Assembly: GCF_000789235.1 (NCBI RefSeq)
Contig: NZ_KN525716.1
Coordinates: 1,256,501 to 1,320,500 of the forward strand
Length of the DNA: 64,000 nt
Source: Wocania ichthyoenteri Th78
Lineage (GTDB): Bacteria > Bacteroidota > Bacteroidia > Flavobacteriales > Flavobacteriaceae
Direction: 5' to 3'
Within the stretch, counting starts at the first letter, position 1. Each line of letters starts with the position of its first letter. The position numbers and the translations under genes were made by a program. This document shows, in pieces, positions 52,778 to 61,466 of the stretch. The notes beneath the pieces were generated by a model, which was given only the letters and a program-made list of their open reading frames with translations, searched no databases and was not told where the DNA came from.

Positions 52778-53122
52778 AAGTATCTTAAAAGACAAGAGTT
52801 ATGCTTTTGCAATATTAATTGTAAAACTATCTCAATCATTAATAAATGAAAAAGAGAATATGTGTTAAGCAAACAACTTTTAAGAAGTGGAACTGCTATT
52901 GGAGCACTAATTCGTGAAGCTGAATTTGCTCAAAGTAAAAAAGACTTTATTAATAAAATGAGTATAGCTCTGAAAGAAGCTAACGAAACATTATACTGGT
53001 TGGATTTATTAAAAGATACTAATTATGTTCAAACGCAACAGTATGAAAATCAATATGCATTAAACAAAGAATTAGTTGCAATGCTAGTGAGCTCAATTAA
53101 AACATCTAAATCTAATATTTAA
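52770..53122 (+). pseudogene. Four-helix-bundle (23S rRNA intervening-sequence-type) protein, frameshifted
   Basis: From ATG 52770 the frame encodes MSKSILKDKSYAFAILIVKL then SQSLINEKENMC and stops at 52866. The next frame, from 52862, continues with VLSKQLLRSGTAIGALIREA and runs to 53122. Together these make a standard ~117-residue four-helix-bundle protein of the 23S rRNA-intervening-sequence family. Restoring one A in the run at 52849-52853 would join the halves as NEKREYVLSKQ. So a single-base deletion in a homopolymer broke the gene, or it is a sequencing error. The 52862 frame alone could start with GTG but would lack helix 1. The gene overlaps the pump by 8 bp. Confidence 0.85.
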
Positions 53123-53123
53123 A

Positions 53124-54407
53124 ATGAAAACGTTAATACAAACAAACAAGAAAGTCAATTTTGGTTTTCCACTTTCCACTTTTCATATAAAAAGTCTGGT
53201 AATTTTTAGTTTTTCGTTTTTCGTTTTTCACTTTTCAAACGCTCAACAACTGGAAACACTCATTGATGAAGCTTTGGCAAACAATCCAGAGATTCAAAAA
53301 TTCGAGTTGCAATACAAAAGAGTTTCAGAAAAAGTGAACGAAGTCAATACGATTCCTAATACTGAATTTGGTGTAGGTTATTTTGTAAGCGAACCAGAAA
53401 CGAGAACAGGAGCGCAACGCTTTAAAGTATCAGCAAAACAAATGTTACCGTGGTTTGGCACGATTACTTCACGTGAAAATTATGTCAGTTCATTAGCTGA
53501 TGCTAAATATGAGGATATTGTTATAGCCAAAAGAAAATTAATAGCTTCTGTATCACAATCCTATTATAATTTATATGCCAATAAAGCAAAACAAAAGGTG
53601 CTAACAGAAAACATTAAACTATTGGAAGCCTATGAGACATTAGCACTAACCTCTGTTGAGGTTGGTAAAGCATCTGCTGTAGATGTGTTGCGATTACAAA
53701 TGCGTCAAAATGAAATGCAACAACTAAAAGATGTTTTAAGGCAACAGTTTTTAGCAGAACAAACGAATTTGAATAACCTTTTGAATAGGGAAAATGATAC
53801 TGCTGTTACTGTGGTAGAGAGTTTAATGATGCCTTCAGAAGACTCTGAAATCACTACTGAAAATTTAGGATTGCATCCTGAATTGTTGAAGTATGATAAA
53901 CTATATCAATCCATAGAGCAATCAGAATTACTAAACCAAAAAGAAAGCAGTCCTATGATTGGTTTTGGGTTAGATTATATCAATGTAGAGCCAAGGCCAG
54001 ATATGAATTTCTCGGATAACGGTAAAGATATTGTGATGCCAATGGTTTCGGTATCCATCCCAATTTTTAATAAAAAATATAAATCCCAAACCAAGCAAAA
54101 TGAGTTAGAACAGCAAGAAATAACCGCTCAAAAACAAGAACGATTAAACACTTTGGAAACGCTTTTAAGCAAGGCGATTAATGAACGTATTTCTGCAAGA
54201 ATAAGTTATGCTACGCAAACCAGGAACTTAAAACAAGCCAAAGATGCAGAGGATATTTTAATAAAAAGCTACGAAACAGGAACGATTGATTTTAATGATG
54301 TTTTGGATATTCAAGAACTACAATTAAAGTTTCAAATGAATCAAATAGAGTCTGTTTGGACTTACTATATACAAACCACGATTATTAATTATTTAACACA
54401 GCAATAA
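53124..54407 (+). CDS. TolC-family outer-membrane factor (CusC-like)
   Basis: This 427-residue outer-membrane efflux protein completes the tripartite pump. After an unusually long N-terminus (signal helix at about 27-40, cleavage near SNA-Q) come two TolC repeats with long helices (LIDEALANNPEIQKFELQYKRVSEKVNEVNTI; ENIKLLEAYETLALTSVEVGKASAVDVLRLQMRQNE; ISARISYATQTRNLKQAKDAEDILIKSYETG). The signal-peptide codons contain three tandem GTTTTTC units (53209-53229), so unit gain or loss would shift the frame. Its last base overlaps the start of the next gene (ATGA-type overlap). Confidence 0.93.
   Translation: MKTLIQTNKKVNFGFPLSTFHIKSLVIFSFSFFVFHFSNAQQLETLIDEALANNPEIQKFELQYKRVSEKVNEVNTIPNTEFGVGYFVSEPETRTGAQRFKVSAKQMLPWFGTITSRENYVSSLADAKYEDIVIAKRKLIASVSQSYYNLYANKAKQKVLTENIKLLEAYETLALTSVEVGKASAVDVLRLQMRQNEMQQLKDVLRQQFLAEQTNLNNLLNRENDTAVTVVESLMMPSEDSEITTENLGLHPELLKYDKLYQSIEQSELLNQKESSPMIGFGLDYINVEPRPDMNFSDNGKDIVMPMVSVSIPIFNKKYKSQTKQNELEQQEITAQKQERLNTLETLLSKAINERISARISYATQTRNLKQAKDAEDILIKSYETGTIDFNDVLDIQELQLKFQMNQIESVWTYYIQTTIINYLTQQ
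53204..53236. repeat. Simple-sequence tract with three 7-bp units inside the outer-membrane factor gene
   Basis: TTTTAGTTTTTC (53204-53215) is the inverted copy of the 12-mer at 52748-52759. GTTTTTC is repeated three times at 53209-53229, followed by CACTTTTC. The tract lies within signal-peptide codons 27-38. Confidence 0.7.
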
Positions 54408-55141
54408 TGAAACATATATATAAAATAACAGGAATGACCTGCAACAACTGTAAGGCTTCCGTAGAAAAGAATTTAGGCGAATTAGAACAGGTTTCAAACG
54501 TTTCGGTAAATCTCGAAAGAAGTGAAGCAGAAGTAACAATGAATCAACTCATTGAAACCGAAACTTTAAAAAATGCATTACCTGAAAAATATACATTATC
54601 TGAAAAAAAAGAGCGAAATGTCTTTTCATCTTCTACAATAGCTACTGAAACCGAAGAAGAAAAAAGTAAACTTCAACAATTAAAACCACTCTTGCTTATC
54701 ATCTTTTATATCGCAACAGCAAGTATATTATTACATTATAAAAATTGGAGTTGGAGCGAGTTTATGCTTGATTTTATGGGCTTATTTTATATCGTGTTTA
54801 GCTTCTTTAAGATGTTAGATTTAAAAGACTTTCCTGATTCTTTTAGAATGTATGACCCATTAGCAAAAAGAGTACCTGCTTATGGTTGGGTTTATCCATT
54901 TATTGAAACAGCTTTAGGATTAATGTTCTTAATGCGTTTTGAAGTCAATATTGCTTTAATAATAACACTTATTGTATTAGGAATGACAACTATTGGAGTA
55001 ACAAAAACGCTCTTGGATAAAAAGTCAATACGATGTGCTTGTTTAGGTACTGCTCTAAAGTTGCCTATGACAGAAGCTACATTTATAGAAAATGCTATTA
55101 TGATTATAATGGCGACATTAATGTTAACAAATGTTTTTTAA
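54407..55141 (+). CDS. HMA metal-binding domain fused to MauE/DoxX-like membrane domain
   Basis: This 244-residue protein has an N-terminal heavy-metal-associated domain (about 1-66) with the CxxC metal site in GMTCNNCKASVEKN. A charged linker (about 67-95) leads to four hydrophobic helices (about 98-118, 125-145, 165-200, 222-242) resembling the MauE/DoxX-type membrane domain. A second cysteine pair (RCACLG) sits between the last helices. Cytosolic copper handed through the HMA domain to the membrane module would fit; that route is inference. It is coupled by overlap to the outer-membrane-factor gene. Confidence 0.8.
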   Translation: MKHIYKITGMTCNNCKASVEKNLGELEQVSNVSVNLERSEAEVTMNQLIETETLKNALPEKYTLSEKKERNVFSSSTIATETEEEKSKLQQLKPLLLIIFYIATASILLHYKNWSWSEFMLDFMGLFYIVFSFFKMLDLKDFPDSFRMYDPLAKRVPAYGWVYPFIETALGLMFLMRFEVNIALIITLIVLGMTTIGVTKTLLDKKSIRCACLGTALKLPMTEATFIENAIMIIMATLMLTNVF

Positions 55142-55151
55142 ATATTAAACT

Positions 55152-55736
55152 ATGAAAAAATTATTAGCAATACTCTGTTTTACTTTTTTGTTAAAGGGAT
55201 GTAAAAACCAAGAGCAAAAAAAGGAAGAACACAGCCATCAAGAAACAAAAACAAATAAAGAAGAAACGCCCAAAAAGAAACCGTTAAGCCCTCACACATC
55301 GGCTATGGCAATGGTTGGCGATGCTCATATTCATATAGACTATTCGTCACCAGGAGTAAGGGACAGAATCATTTTTGGTGGTTTATTGGCTTATGGCCAA
55401 GTATGGCAAGCTGGAGCACATATGGCAACGTGGATAGAGACCAATAAGGATTTGCAAATTGAAGGAAAAACACTTCCTGCTGGCAAATACGGATTCTTTA
55501 CAATTCCTTCAAAGGATGAATGGATAGTTATATTCAATTCTAATTGGGAGCAACACGGTAAAGACGAATATGACAAAAAGGATGATGTTTTGAGGTTTAA
55601 AGTACAGCCAAAAATTTCTAATGAAATAACAGAACATTTAGAGTATAAGGTCAATAAAATTAATGATGAAGATGGTAGTATTTCATTGGCTTGGGAAAAA
55701 GTATTTATAAATTTCAATTTTAAAGTACTGCAATAA
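55152..55736 (+). CDS. DUF2911-family lipoprotein
   Basis: This 194-residue protein has lipobox LKGC (Cys17), then a His/Lys/Glu-rich stretch (EEHSHQETKTNKEETPKKK) that may bind metal. The DUF2911 domain follows (about 55-194; HIHIDYSSPGVRDRIIFGGL, YGQVWQAGAHMATWIE, LPAGKYGFFTIPSKDEWIVIFN). The biochemical role is unknown; members often sit in copper clusters of Bacteroidota. It ends directly at the start of the PepSY gene. Confidence 0.9.
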   Translation: MKKLLAILCFTFLLKGCKNQEQKKEEHSHQETKTNKEETPKKKPLSPHTSAMAMVGDAHIHIDYSSPGVRDRIIFGGLLAYGQVWQAGAHMATWIETNKDLQIEGKTLPAGKYGFFTIPSKDEWIVIFNSNWEQHGKDEYDKKDDVLRFKVQPKISNEITEHLEYKVNKINDEDGSISLAWEKVFINFNFKVLQ

Positions 55737-56453
55737 ATGGTAAATAGATATACAGCACTAAAAATAAGAAAAACACATCGTTATTTAGGCTTGTTTTTAG
55801 GTATTCAGTTTTTGTTTTGGACAATAAGTGGATTATACTTTAGTTGGACAGATATTGACGATATACACGGCGACCACTTTAAAAATTTAGAGTATAAATC
55901 TAAAGCGTTCAACAATCTTATAAGTCCTTCACAGCTTGATATTTCAGAAGGTATTAATACAATAGCGTTAAGAGATATTAGCAACACACCTTACTTTTGG
56001 GTTAATGACAAACAACTCTATAATGCTATAAATGGAAATCTTAAAAATAGTATTTCTAAAGAAGAGGCACTTTATATTGCAAAAAACAATATGAAAAATG
56101 GTTTAGAAGTAGATACTATTGAACAAATTGATGAGGTAGGTAAGCACCACGAATATAGAGAAAAACTATTGCCAGCCTATGTCATATCCTATAAGTCAGA
56201 TGAAGCTTTAAAAGCCTATGTATCCATTAAAGACGGGAAATTTCAAACAGTAAGGCATCGTAGTTGGCGTTGGTTTGATTTTTTATGGATGACACATACG
56301 ATGGACTACGAAGGTCGAGATAACTTTAACACAATAGTATTAAGAGCTTTTTCACTTTTAGGATTGATTACTGTGTTAAGCGGATTTTTGTTATGGTACA
56401 CATCGTCACCATCTATTAGAAAATTATTAAAGAGAAAAAATAAGAAGAAATGA
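55737..56453 (+). CDS. PepSY-domain membrane protein
   Basis: This 238-residue inner-membrane protein has an N-terminal helix (about 16-36; KTHRYLGLFLGIQFLFWTISGLYFSW), a periplasmic PepSY-like region (about 60-180), and a C-terminal helix (about 200-222; SLLGLITVLSGFLLWYTS) with a basic tail. The RKTHRYLG...W pattern is like PepSY-associated proteins linked to iron or copper reduction or uptake; a reductase function cannot be shown here. It starts 1 bp after the DUF2911 gene and overlaps the adaptor gene by 4 bp. Confidence 0.85.
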   Translation: MVNRYTALKIRKTHRYLGLFLGIQFLFWTISGLYFSWTDIDDIHGDHFKNLEYKSKAFNNLISPSQLDISEGINTIALRDISNTPYFWVNDKQLYNAINGNLKNSISKEEALYIAKNNMKNGLEVDTIEQIDEVGKHHEYREKLLPAYVISYKSDEALKAYVSIKDGKFQTVRHRSWRWFDFLWMTHTMDYEGRDNFNTIVLRAFSLLGLITVLSGFLLWYTSSPSIRKLLKRKNKKK

Positions 56454-58219
56454 AAAAATATGTAATCTATTCAGCAATATTAGTAGTTGGCTTACTATTA
56501 GGCTGGTTACTATTTGGTGGTTCATCAAATAAAGAAACAGAAAGAAATCATTCTGAAACAGCAGAAACAAATCAAATGTGGACGTGTTCTATGCATCCGC
56601 AGATAATGCAACCAGAATCAGGCGATTGCCCAATTTGTGGTATGGATTTAATTCCTGCCGAAAGTAGCGCAGATGGTTTGGCAGCAGACCAATTTAAACT
56701 AACTGAAAATGCAATAGCATTAGCAAATATTCAGACAACGATAGTTGGTGAAAGTAATGTTGAAGGCAATGCCATAAAACTATCAGGTAAGATTGCTGAA
56801 AACGAAAAAGCAAATGCAGTACAAGTAAGTTATTTTTCTGGTAGAATAGAACGTCTAAATGTAAGTTTTACAGGTGAAAAAGTGAGTAAAGGTCAATTAT
56901 TAGCAACCATTTATTCGCCAGAATTATATGCGGCACAACAAGAACTGATTACAGCAGCTTCATTAAAGGAATCGCAACCTGCTTTGTACAAAGCAGTTCG
57001 CAATAAATTAAAGTTATGGAAGCTCTCTGAAAATCAAATCAATCAGATTGAAGAAACAGGAAAAGTAAAAGAAAACTTTCCAGTTTATGCAACCGTTTCA
57101 GGAACAGTTACAGAAAAATTGGTAGAGCAAGGCGATTACATCAAACAAGGGCAACCTTTACTTAAAATTGCTAATCTAAATACGGTTTGGGCAAATTTTG
57201 ATGTCTATGAAAATCAGATTGATCGGTTTAAAAAAGGACAGGAAGTTTTGATAACAACCAATACCTATCCTAATAATGAATTTAAAGGAAAAGTAGATTT
57301 TATCGACCCAATTTTAAATACCAAAACACGTACTGTAACCTTACGGGTAGTTTTGAATAATCAGAAGGATGTATTTAAACCAGGAATGTTTGTTGAAGGA
57401 AAGATTGAAGGTCTCAATACAAATAAAGAACAAGTATTAGCAATACCATCTTCGGCTGTTTTATGGACAGGAGAACGTTCTGTTGTGTATGTAAAAGCTA
57501 ATCCTAATCAACCAGTTTTTGAAATGCGTAAGATTACATTAGGCAATCAAATCGGTAATAATTATGAGATGTTAGAGGGTTTAAATAATGGTGATGAAAT
57601 AGTAACCAATGGAACATTTACAGTTGATGCAGCTGCTCAATTACAAGGCAAGAAGTCGATGATGAATAAAGATGGTGGCAAAGTAATGACAGGTCACGAA
57701 GGACATTTAGGAATGGATAATAATGCATCAAAAAAAGAAACCGAGCATACCAATATGACAGAACGTTTGGAAGTATCAAAAGCATTTCAACAACAGTTAA
57801 ATAAGGTTTATGAAAGCTATATTAATTTAAAAGATGCATTAGTTGAAGATGACACAAACAAAGTATCTAAAGATGCCAATAGTTTACTGGATAATTTGAG
57901 TCAGGTAGATATGAAATTAGTAAAAAATGAAGCTCATAACCATTGGATGTCATTAGCAAAAGAGATAAAATCTTCTTCAAGTGCTATTTCAAAAACAACA
58001 GATTTAAAGGAACAAAGAAGCCATTTCAAACATCTATCTTCACATTTAATCAATGCTGTACAATTGTTTGGAATCGATGAAAAAGTCTATGTAGAATTTT
58101 GCCCAATGGCAGATAACAATAAAGGTGCGTATTGGTTGAGTAAAGAAGAAAAAGTAATCAATCCATATTTTGGCGAAGCAATGTTAACCTGTGGAGAAGT
58201 AAAACAAGTAATAGAATAA
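56450..58219 (+). CDS. CusB-type RND periplasmic adaptor with HMBD and DUF3347 modules
   Basis: This 589-residue membrane-fusion adaptor links pump and outer-membrane factor. It has an N-terminal anchor helix (about 3-22), then a heavy-metal-binding domain (about 40-70; WTCSMHPQIMQP ... CPICGMDLIP). The lipoyl/barrel-sandwich and beta-barrel adaptor core follows (about 90-400). A C-terminal DUF3347 domain (about 440-589) carries VYVEFCPMADNNKGAYWLSK and NPYFGEAMLTCGEV, with Cys/Met likely binding Cu. Two metal-binding modules flank the adaptor core, consistent with presenting periplasmic copper to the pump. Confidence 0.94.
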   Translation: MKKYVIYSAILVVGLLLGWLLFGGSSNKETERNHSETAETNQMWTCSMHPQIMQPESGDCPICGMDLIPAESSADGLAADQFKLTENAIALANIQTTIVGESNVEGNAIKLSGKIAENEKANAVQVSYFSGRIERLNVSFTGEKVSKGQLLATIYSPELYAAQQELITAASLKESQPALYKAVRNKLKLWKLSENQINQIEETGKVKENFPVYATVSGTVTEKLVEQGDYIKQGQPLLKIANLNTVWANFDVYENQIDRFKKGQEVLITTNTYPNNEFKGKVDFIDPILNTKTRTVTLRVVLNNQKDVFKPGMFVEGKIEGLNTNKEQVLAIPSSAVLWTGERSVVYVKANPNQPVFEMRKITLGNQIGNNYEMLEGLNNGDEIVTNGTFTVDAAAQLQGKKSMMNKDGGKVMTGHEGHLGMDNNASKKETEHTNMTERLEVSKAFQQQLNKVYESYINLKDALVEDDTNKVSKDANSLLDNLSQVDMKLVKNEAHNHWMSLAKEIKSSSSAISKTTDLKEQRSHFKHLSSHLINAVQLFGIDEKVYVEFCPMADNNKGAYWLSKEEKVINPYFGEAMLTCGEVKQVIE

Positions 58220-58254
58220 TTAAACAGAAATAATAACAATTAAATTTTTAAAAA

Positions 58255-58695
58255 ATGAAGAAAGTAATTTTAAGTGTAGCTGTAATAGCAGCATTAGGTT
58301 TTACAAGTTGTAAAAACGAAACCAAAAAAGAAACAGGAACAACCACTACAGGAGTTTCAAAAGATATGGCAATGACTGACTTGTCTTTTGGAGTAAGAGG
58401 TAATTGCGGTATGTGTAAGAATACGATTGAAAAAGCAGCAAACGGAGTAGATGGTGTAGCAAGTGCCAATTGGGATGTCGATAAAAAGAAAATTGATGTA
58501 TCTTTTGATGATACCAAAACAGATGCAATGGCAATTCATAAAGCAATAGCAGCGTCAGGTTATGATACCGAAAAAGTTGCTGGAAGTGAAGAAGCCTATA
58601 AGGATTTACCAGGTTGTTGTAAATACGACCACGAAATGATGATGAATCAATCAGGTGAAATGAAATCGGAAGACCATTCAAATCACGACAATTAA
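58255..58695 (+). CDS. HMA-domain lipoprotein
   Basis: This 146-residue lipoprotein has lipobox FTSC (Cys19). An HMA domain (about 45-118) follows, with the site RGNCGMCKNTIEKAANGVDG, then a Cys pair (LPGCCKYDHE) and a His/Met-rich tail (HEMMMNQSGEMKSEDHSNHDN). It is probably a periplasmic or outer-membrane-anchored copper binder closing the operon. A terminator lies 12 bp after the stop codon. Confidence 0.92.
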   Translation: MKKVILSVAVIAALGFTSCKNETKKETGTTTTGVSKDMAMTDLSFGVRGNCGMCKNTIEKAANGVDGVASANWDVDKKKIDVSFDDTKTDAMAIHKAIAASGYDTEKVAGSEEAYKDLPGCCKYDHEMMMNQSGEMKSEDHSNHDN

Positions 58696-58707
58696 GTAAT
58701 ATAAATA

Positions 58708-58745
58708 GGGTCTATTGAAAGTGATTATTTTGATAGACTCTTTTT
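58708..58745 (+). terminator. Terminator of the metal-resistance operon
   Basis: An 8-bp stem with one G-U pair (58708-58715 with 58733-58740) and a 17-nt loop is followed by five T. Confidence 0.7.
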
Positions 58746-59021
58746 AAAAATTACAATAGCACATTCCATTCCACACACATTCCACTTCTCTCCTATCGTC
58801 GTTTCGTAAAAAGAGTGTTCCATTAACATTTCAGAAAAAACTTTTGAGAATAAATTTTTTCGAAAAACAGAAGTAACAACTTTCGCTTTTAACCAAAGCT
58901 CAAGTTACATAACGCAGTACATTATAGTACAAATGTTCATTATGTTTTTAGGGTATTATTTCCATTTGACAGCTATTAAATATATCAAAATTTGGTTATC
59001 ATCTGTCGTTAAATATACTCA
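58746..59021. other. Intergenic DNA, nothing identifiable
   Basis: About 275 bp between the metal operon terminator and the convergent helicase gene. I see only short CATTCC repeats near 58760-58790 and a small GTAC-ATTATA-GTAC inverted repeat near 58917-58930. No reading frame, RNA or promoter could be supported. Confidence 0.5.
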
Positions 59022-61457
59022 CTATCTATTCAAATCATCCAAAACCAAACGTAATTCGCCATAGCTATATTTATCGTCTAGCTGCTGTTTTAAATCTGAA
59101 AGCCCCTCAAATTTGTGTTTAGGAATAAGTACCTTCAACTCTTTATAGTGTATTTCTGAAATTAAGTCGGTTATTTTCACCTCACCAGTTGGAATAAAAT
59201 AAGCCAAATGCCCCATTATGGTGTTAGGGTTTAACTCCCTATCATTCGCTATTTCGTCAATTGATTTTCCTGCTTTAAATAATTCTAAAGATTCTTTTTT
59301 AGTATCACCTCGTTTTTTCTTGGGTTTTTCTGCTTCAAACAAATCTTCTTCGTTAGTCGTTTCAATATCGTTTTCTTCACAATACGCATGAATAACTTTT
59401 AGAATCTTAGTCCCATATTTTTCTACACGGGTTTTCCCCATCCCATTAATCTGTAGTAATTCTTTTTTATTAGTGGGTAAGGTTTCGCAGATTTCGTATA
59501 AAGCTTTTTGAGTAAACACTTGATAATGAATCAAATCATTTTCTGTTGCTATATCGTTTCTAAGCACTCTTAACAACTCAAATAATTCAATATTTGTTGT
59601 ACCGTCAATTATTGATTTTCGGGGCTTCTTAGGTTTCTCTTTAGCAAGAAAAACAGACTTTGCTCTCAGCTCTAAAAATGTATTGACATTAAAACCTTTT
59701 TCCAACCCTTGAAAGTATAATAGTTTGGCTGCTAATAATTCTTCTATGGTGTCTAGTTGTTTATTAATATCTTTTTCAATTGCTTTGTTATCTGTAGTAA
59801 AACCTAAGGTTTTTAAAGGCTCACTAATGGTGGTTTTGGTTTGCTCACTAAAATAATGTATTGCTTTTACAAAACGCTCTTGAACGTCTTTACTAGATTC
59901 TGGGGCTTCCGCAGATTCAGACAATGTTTTAAGTTGCGCTTTAAAACCATTGCCAATTTTCAATAAGCTAGCAACGCCTTCTTTTATAGTATTTAAAGGC
60001 GTTTCTACCTGCCCTTCAATAATAGTTCTGTTTTTATAATAAATATCTAAAATGCGCCCTACAGGATATAAAAACTTATAAAAATCAAATAGTTCTGCTA
60101 TTAAATTCAATTGAAACTCAGCTTTAGATTGTTGCAATATGTTCTTATCTGGCTGATTTTCTTCAGCACTTTTATTAAACGATATCACATTCACATCGCT
60201 AATAATTTGACTGGAATCTATTTTACTTTTTAAAACTAAACCTTCCAACGATTTACATCGGCTTAATGCCACATAGGTTTGCCCATGAGCAAAAGCGCCT
60301 TGGGCATCTATAATGGCTTTTTCAAAGGTTAAACCTTGACTTTTATGAATGGTTATTGCCCAAGCTAATCGCAAAGGCATTTGTGTGTACGACCCAATTT
60401 TGTTTTCTGAAATGGCTTTGGTTTCAGCATCAACCGTATAATTTATATTTTCCCAAATTTCTGGCGTGGTTACAATGTTAAAATCATCGTCAGGACAGTT
60501 CACCACTACTTCATCTTTATCTAAAAGAATCACTTTACCAATCTTTCCGTTGAAATAGCGTTTTTCTGGTGAGCTATCATTTTTTATAAACATGACTTGC
60601 GCCCCAACCTTTAACTCTAATTTTTCGTCATTAGGATAAGCATAATCGGGAAACTTACCTTCAATTTCAGCTTTATAAGTATGTGCCTTTGTTTTTAACT
60701 TAGCTAGTTCGGAATGATTCGTTTGTTCTGCTTTATTGTTGTGCGTTGTTAAAGCAATGTAACCGTCGTTTTTATCTGGCACAAAGTTAGGTTGATAGCG
60801 TTTGTTCAACTCATCTGCCGAGGCTTGAGTTAGTGTGTTGTTCCGTATTTCATTAAGAATATCAATAAACTTAGGATTATCTTGCCTGTAAATATGTTTT
60901 AATTCTACTGTAACAGCGTTGCATTGTTGGTACGCATAGCTACTAAAAAAGAAAGCATTTTTGTAATGCGCCTTTAATAGTTGCCATTCGTTGTCTTTAA
61001 TAACTGGCGATAATTGCTGTAAGTCGCCAATCATTAATAATTGAACGCCTCCAAACACTTTGTTTTTATTTTTAAAACGCCTAAGTGTTTTATCAATGCC
61101 GTCTAATAAATCGGCGCGAACCATACTAATCTCGTCAATAACCAAAAGATCTAAAGATTTGATAATATTGATTTTGGTTTTATTAAATTTTCGGTTGAAG
61201 TTAGAAGAATTATTCAATTCTGCATCTGGTAAAATAGGACCAAAAGGCATTTGAAAAAACGAATGAATAGTAACGCCTTTAGCGTTTATAGCAGCCACAC
61301 CAGTTGGTGCCACCACAACCATACGCTTTAACGATTTCATTTTTAATTTATGCAGAAAAGTGGTTTTTCCTGTACCTGCTTTACCTGTAAGAAACACATT
61401 TCTGTCTGTATTGTTTACAAAATCCCAAGCTAAATCTAATTCGTTATTTACATCCAT
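59022..61457 (-). CDS. PIF1-like superfamily 1 helicase with HRDC and HTH C-terminus
   Basis: This 811-residue DNA helicase has Walker A LTGKAGTGKTTFL (about 20-32), Walker B VIDEISMVRADLLD, QLSPV, and the SF1 C-terminal motifs TIHKSQGLTFEKAI and YVALSRCKSLEGLVL. A long helical middle is followed by an HRDC domain (about 640-700; LFELLRVLRNDIATENDL, INGMGKTRVEKYG) and an RQC-type helix-turn-helix (about 730-770; SIDEIANDRELNPNTIMGHL). Such helicases act in replication and recombination on structured DNA. It lies 9 bp after the antiporter gene, likely co-transcribed. Confidence 0.93.
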   Translation of the reverse strand: MDVNNELDLAWDFVNNTDRNVFLTGKAGTGKTTFLHKLKMKSLKRMVVVAPTGVAAINAKGVTIHSFFQMPFGPILPDAELNNSSNFNRKFNKTKINIIKSLDLLVIDEISMVRADLLDGIDKTLRRFKNKNKVFGGVQLLMIGDLQQLSPVIKDNEWQLLKAHYKNAFFFSSYAYQQCNAVTVELKHIYRQDNPKFIDILNEIRNNTLTQASADELNKRYQPNFVPDKNDGYIALTTHNNKAEQTNHSELAKLKTKAHTYKAEIEGKFPDYAYPNDEKLELKVGAQVMFIKNDSSPEKRYFNGKIGKVILLDKDEVVVNCPDDDFNIVTTPEIWENINYTVDAETKAISENKIGSYTQMPLRLAWAITIHKSQGLTFEKAIIDAQGAFAHGQTYVALSRCKSLEGLVLKSKIDSSQIISDVNVISFNKSAEENQPDKNILQQSKAEFQLNLIAELFDFYKFLYPVGRILDIYYKNRTIIEGQVETPLNTIKEGVASLLKIGNGFKAQLKTLSESAEAPESSKDVQERFVKAIHYFSEQTKTTISEPLKTLGFTTDNKAIEKDINKQLDTIEELLAAKLLYFQGLEKGFNVNTFLELRAKSVFLAKEKPKKPRKSIIDGTTNIELFELLRVLRNDIATENDLIHYQVFTQKALYEICETLPTNKKELLQINGMGKTRVEKYGTKILKVIHAYCEENDIETTNEEDLFEAEKPKKKRGDTKKESLELFKAGKSIDEIANDRELNPNTIMGHLAYFIPTGEVKITDLISEIHYKELKVLIPKHKFEGLSDLKQQLDDKYSYGELRLVLDDLNR

Positions 61458-61466
61458 TTTTTATAC

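Noticed and set aside
52862-53122. A complete 86-residue protein starting at GTG 52862
   Set aside because: It lacks the first helix, which is found intact in the preceding frame from 52770; a frameshifted gene explains both parts.
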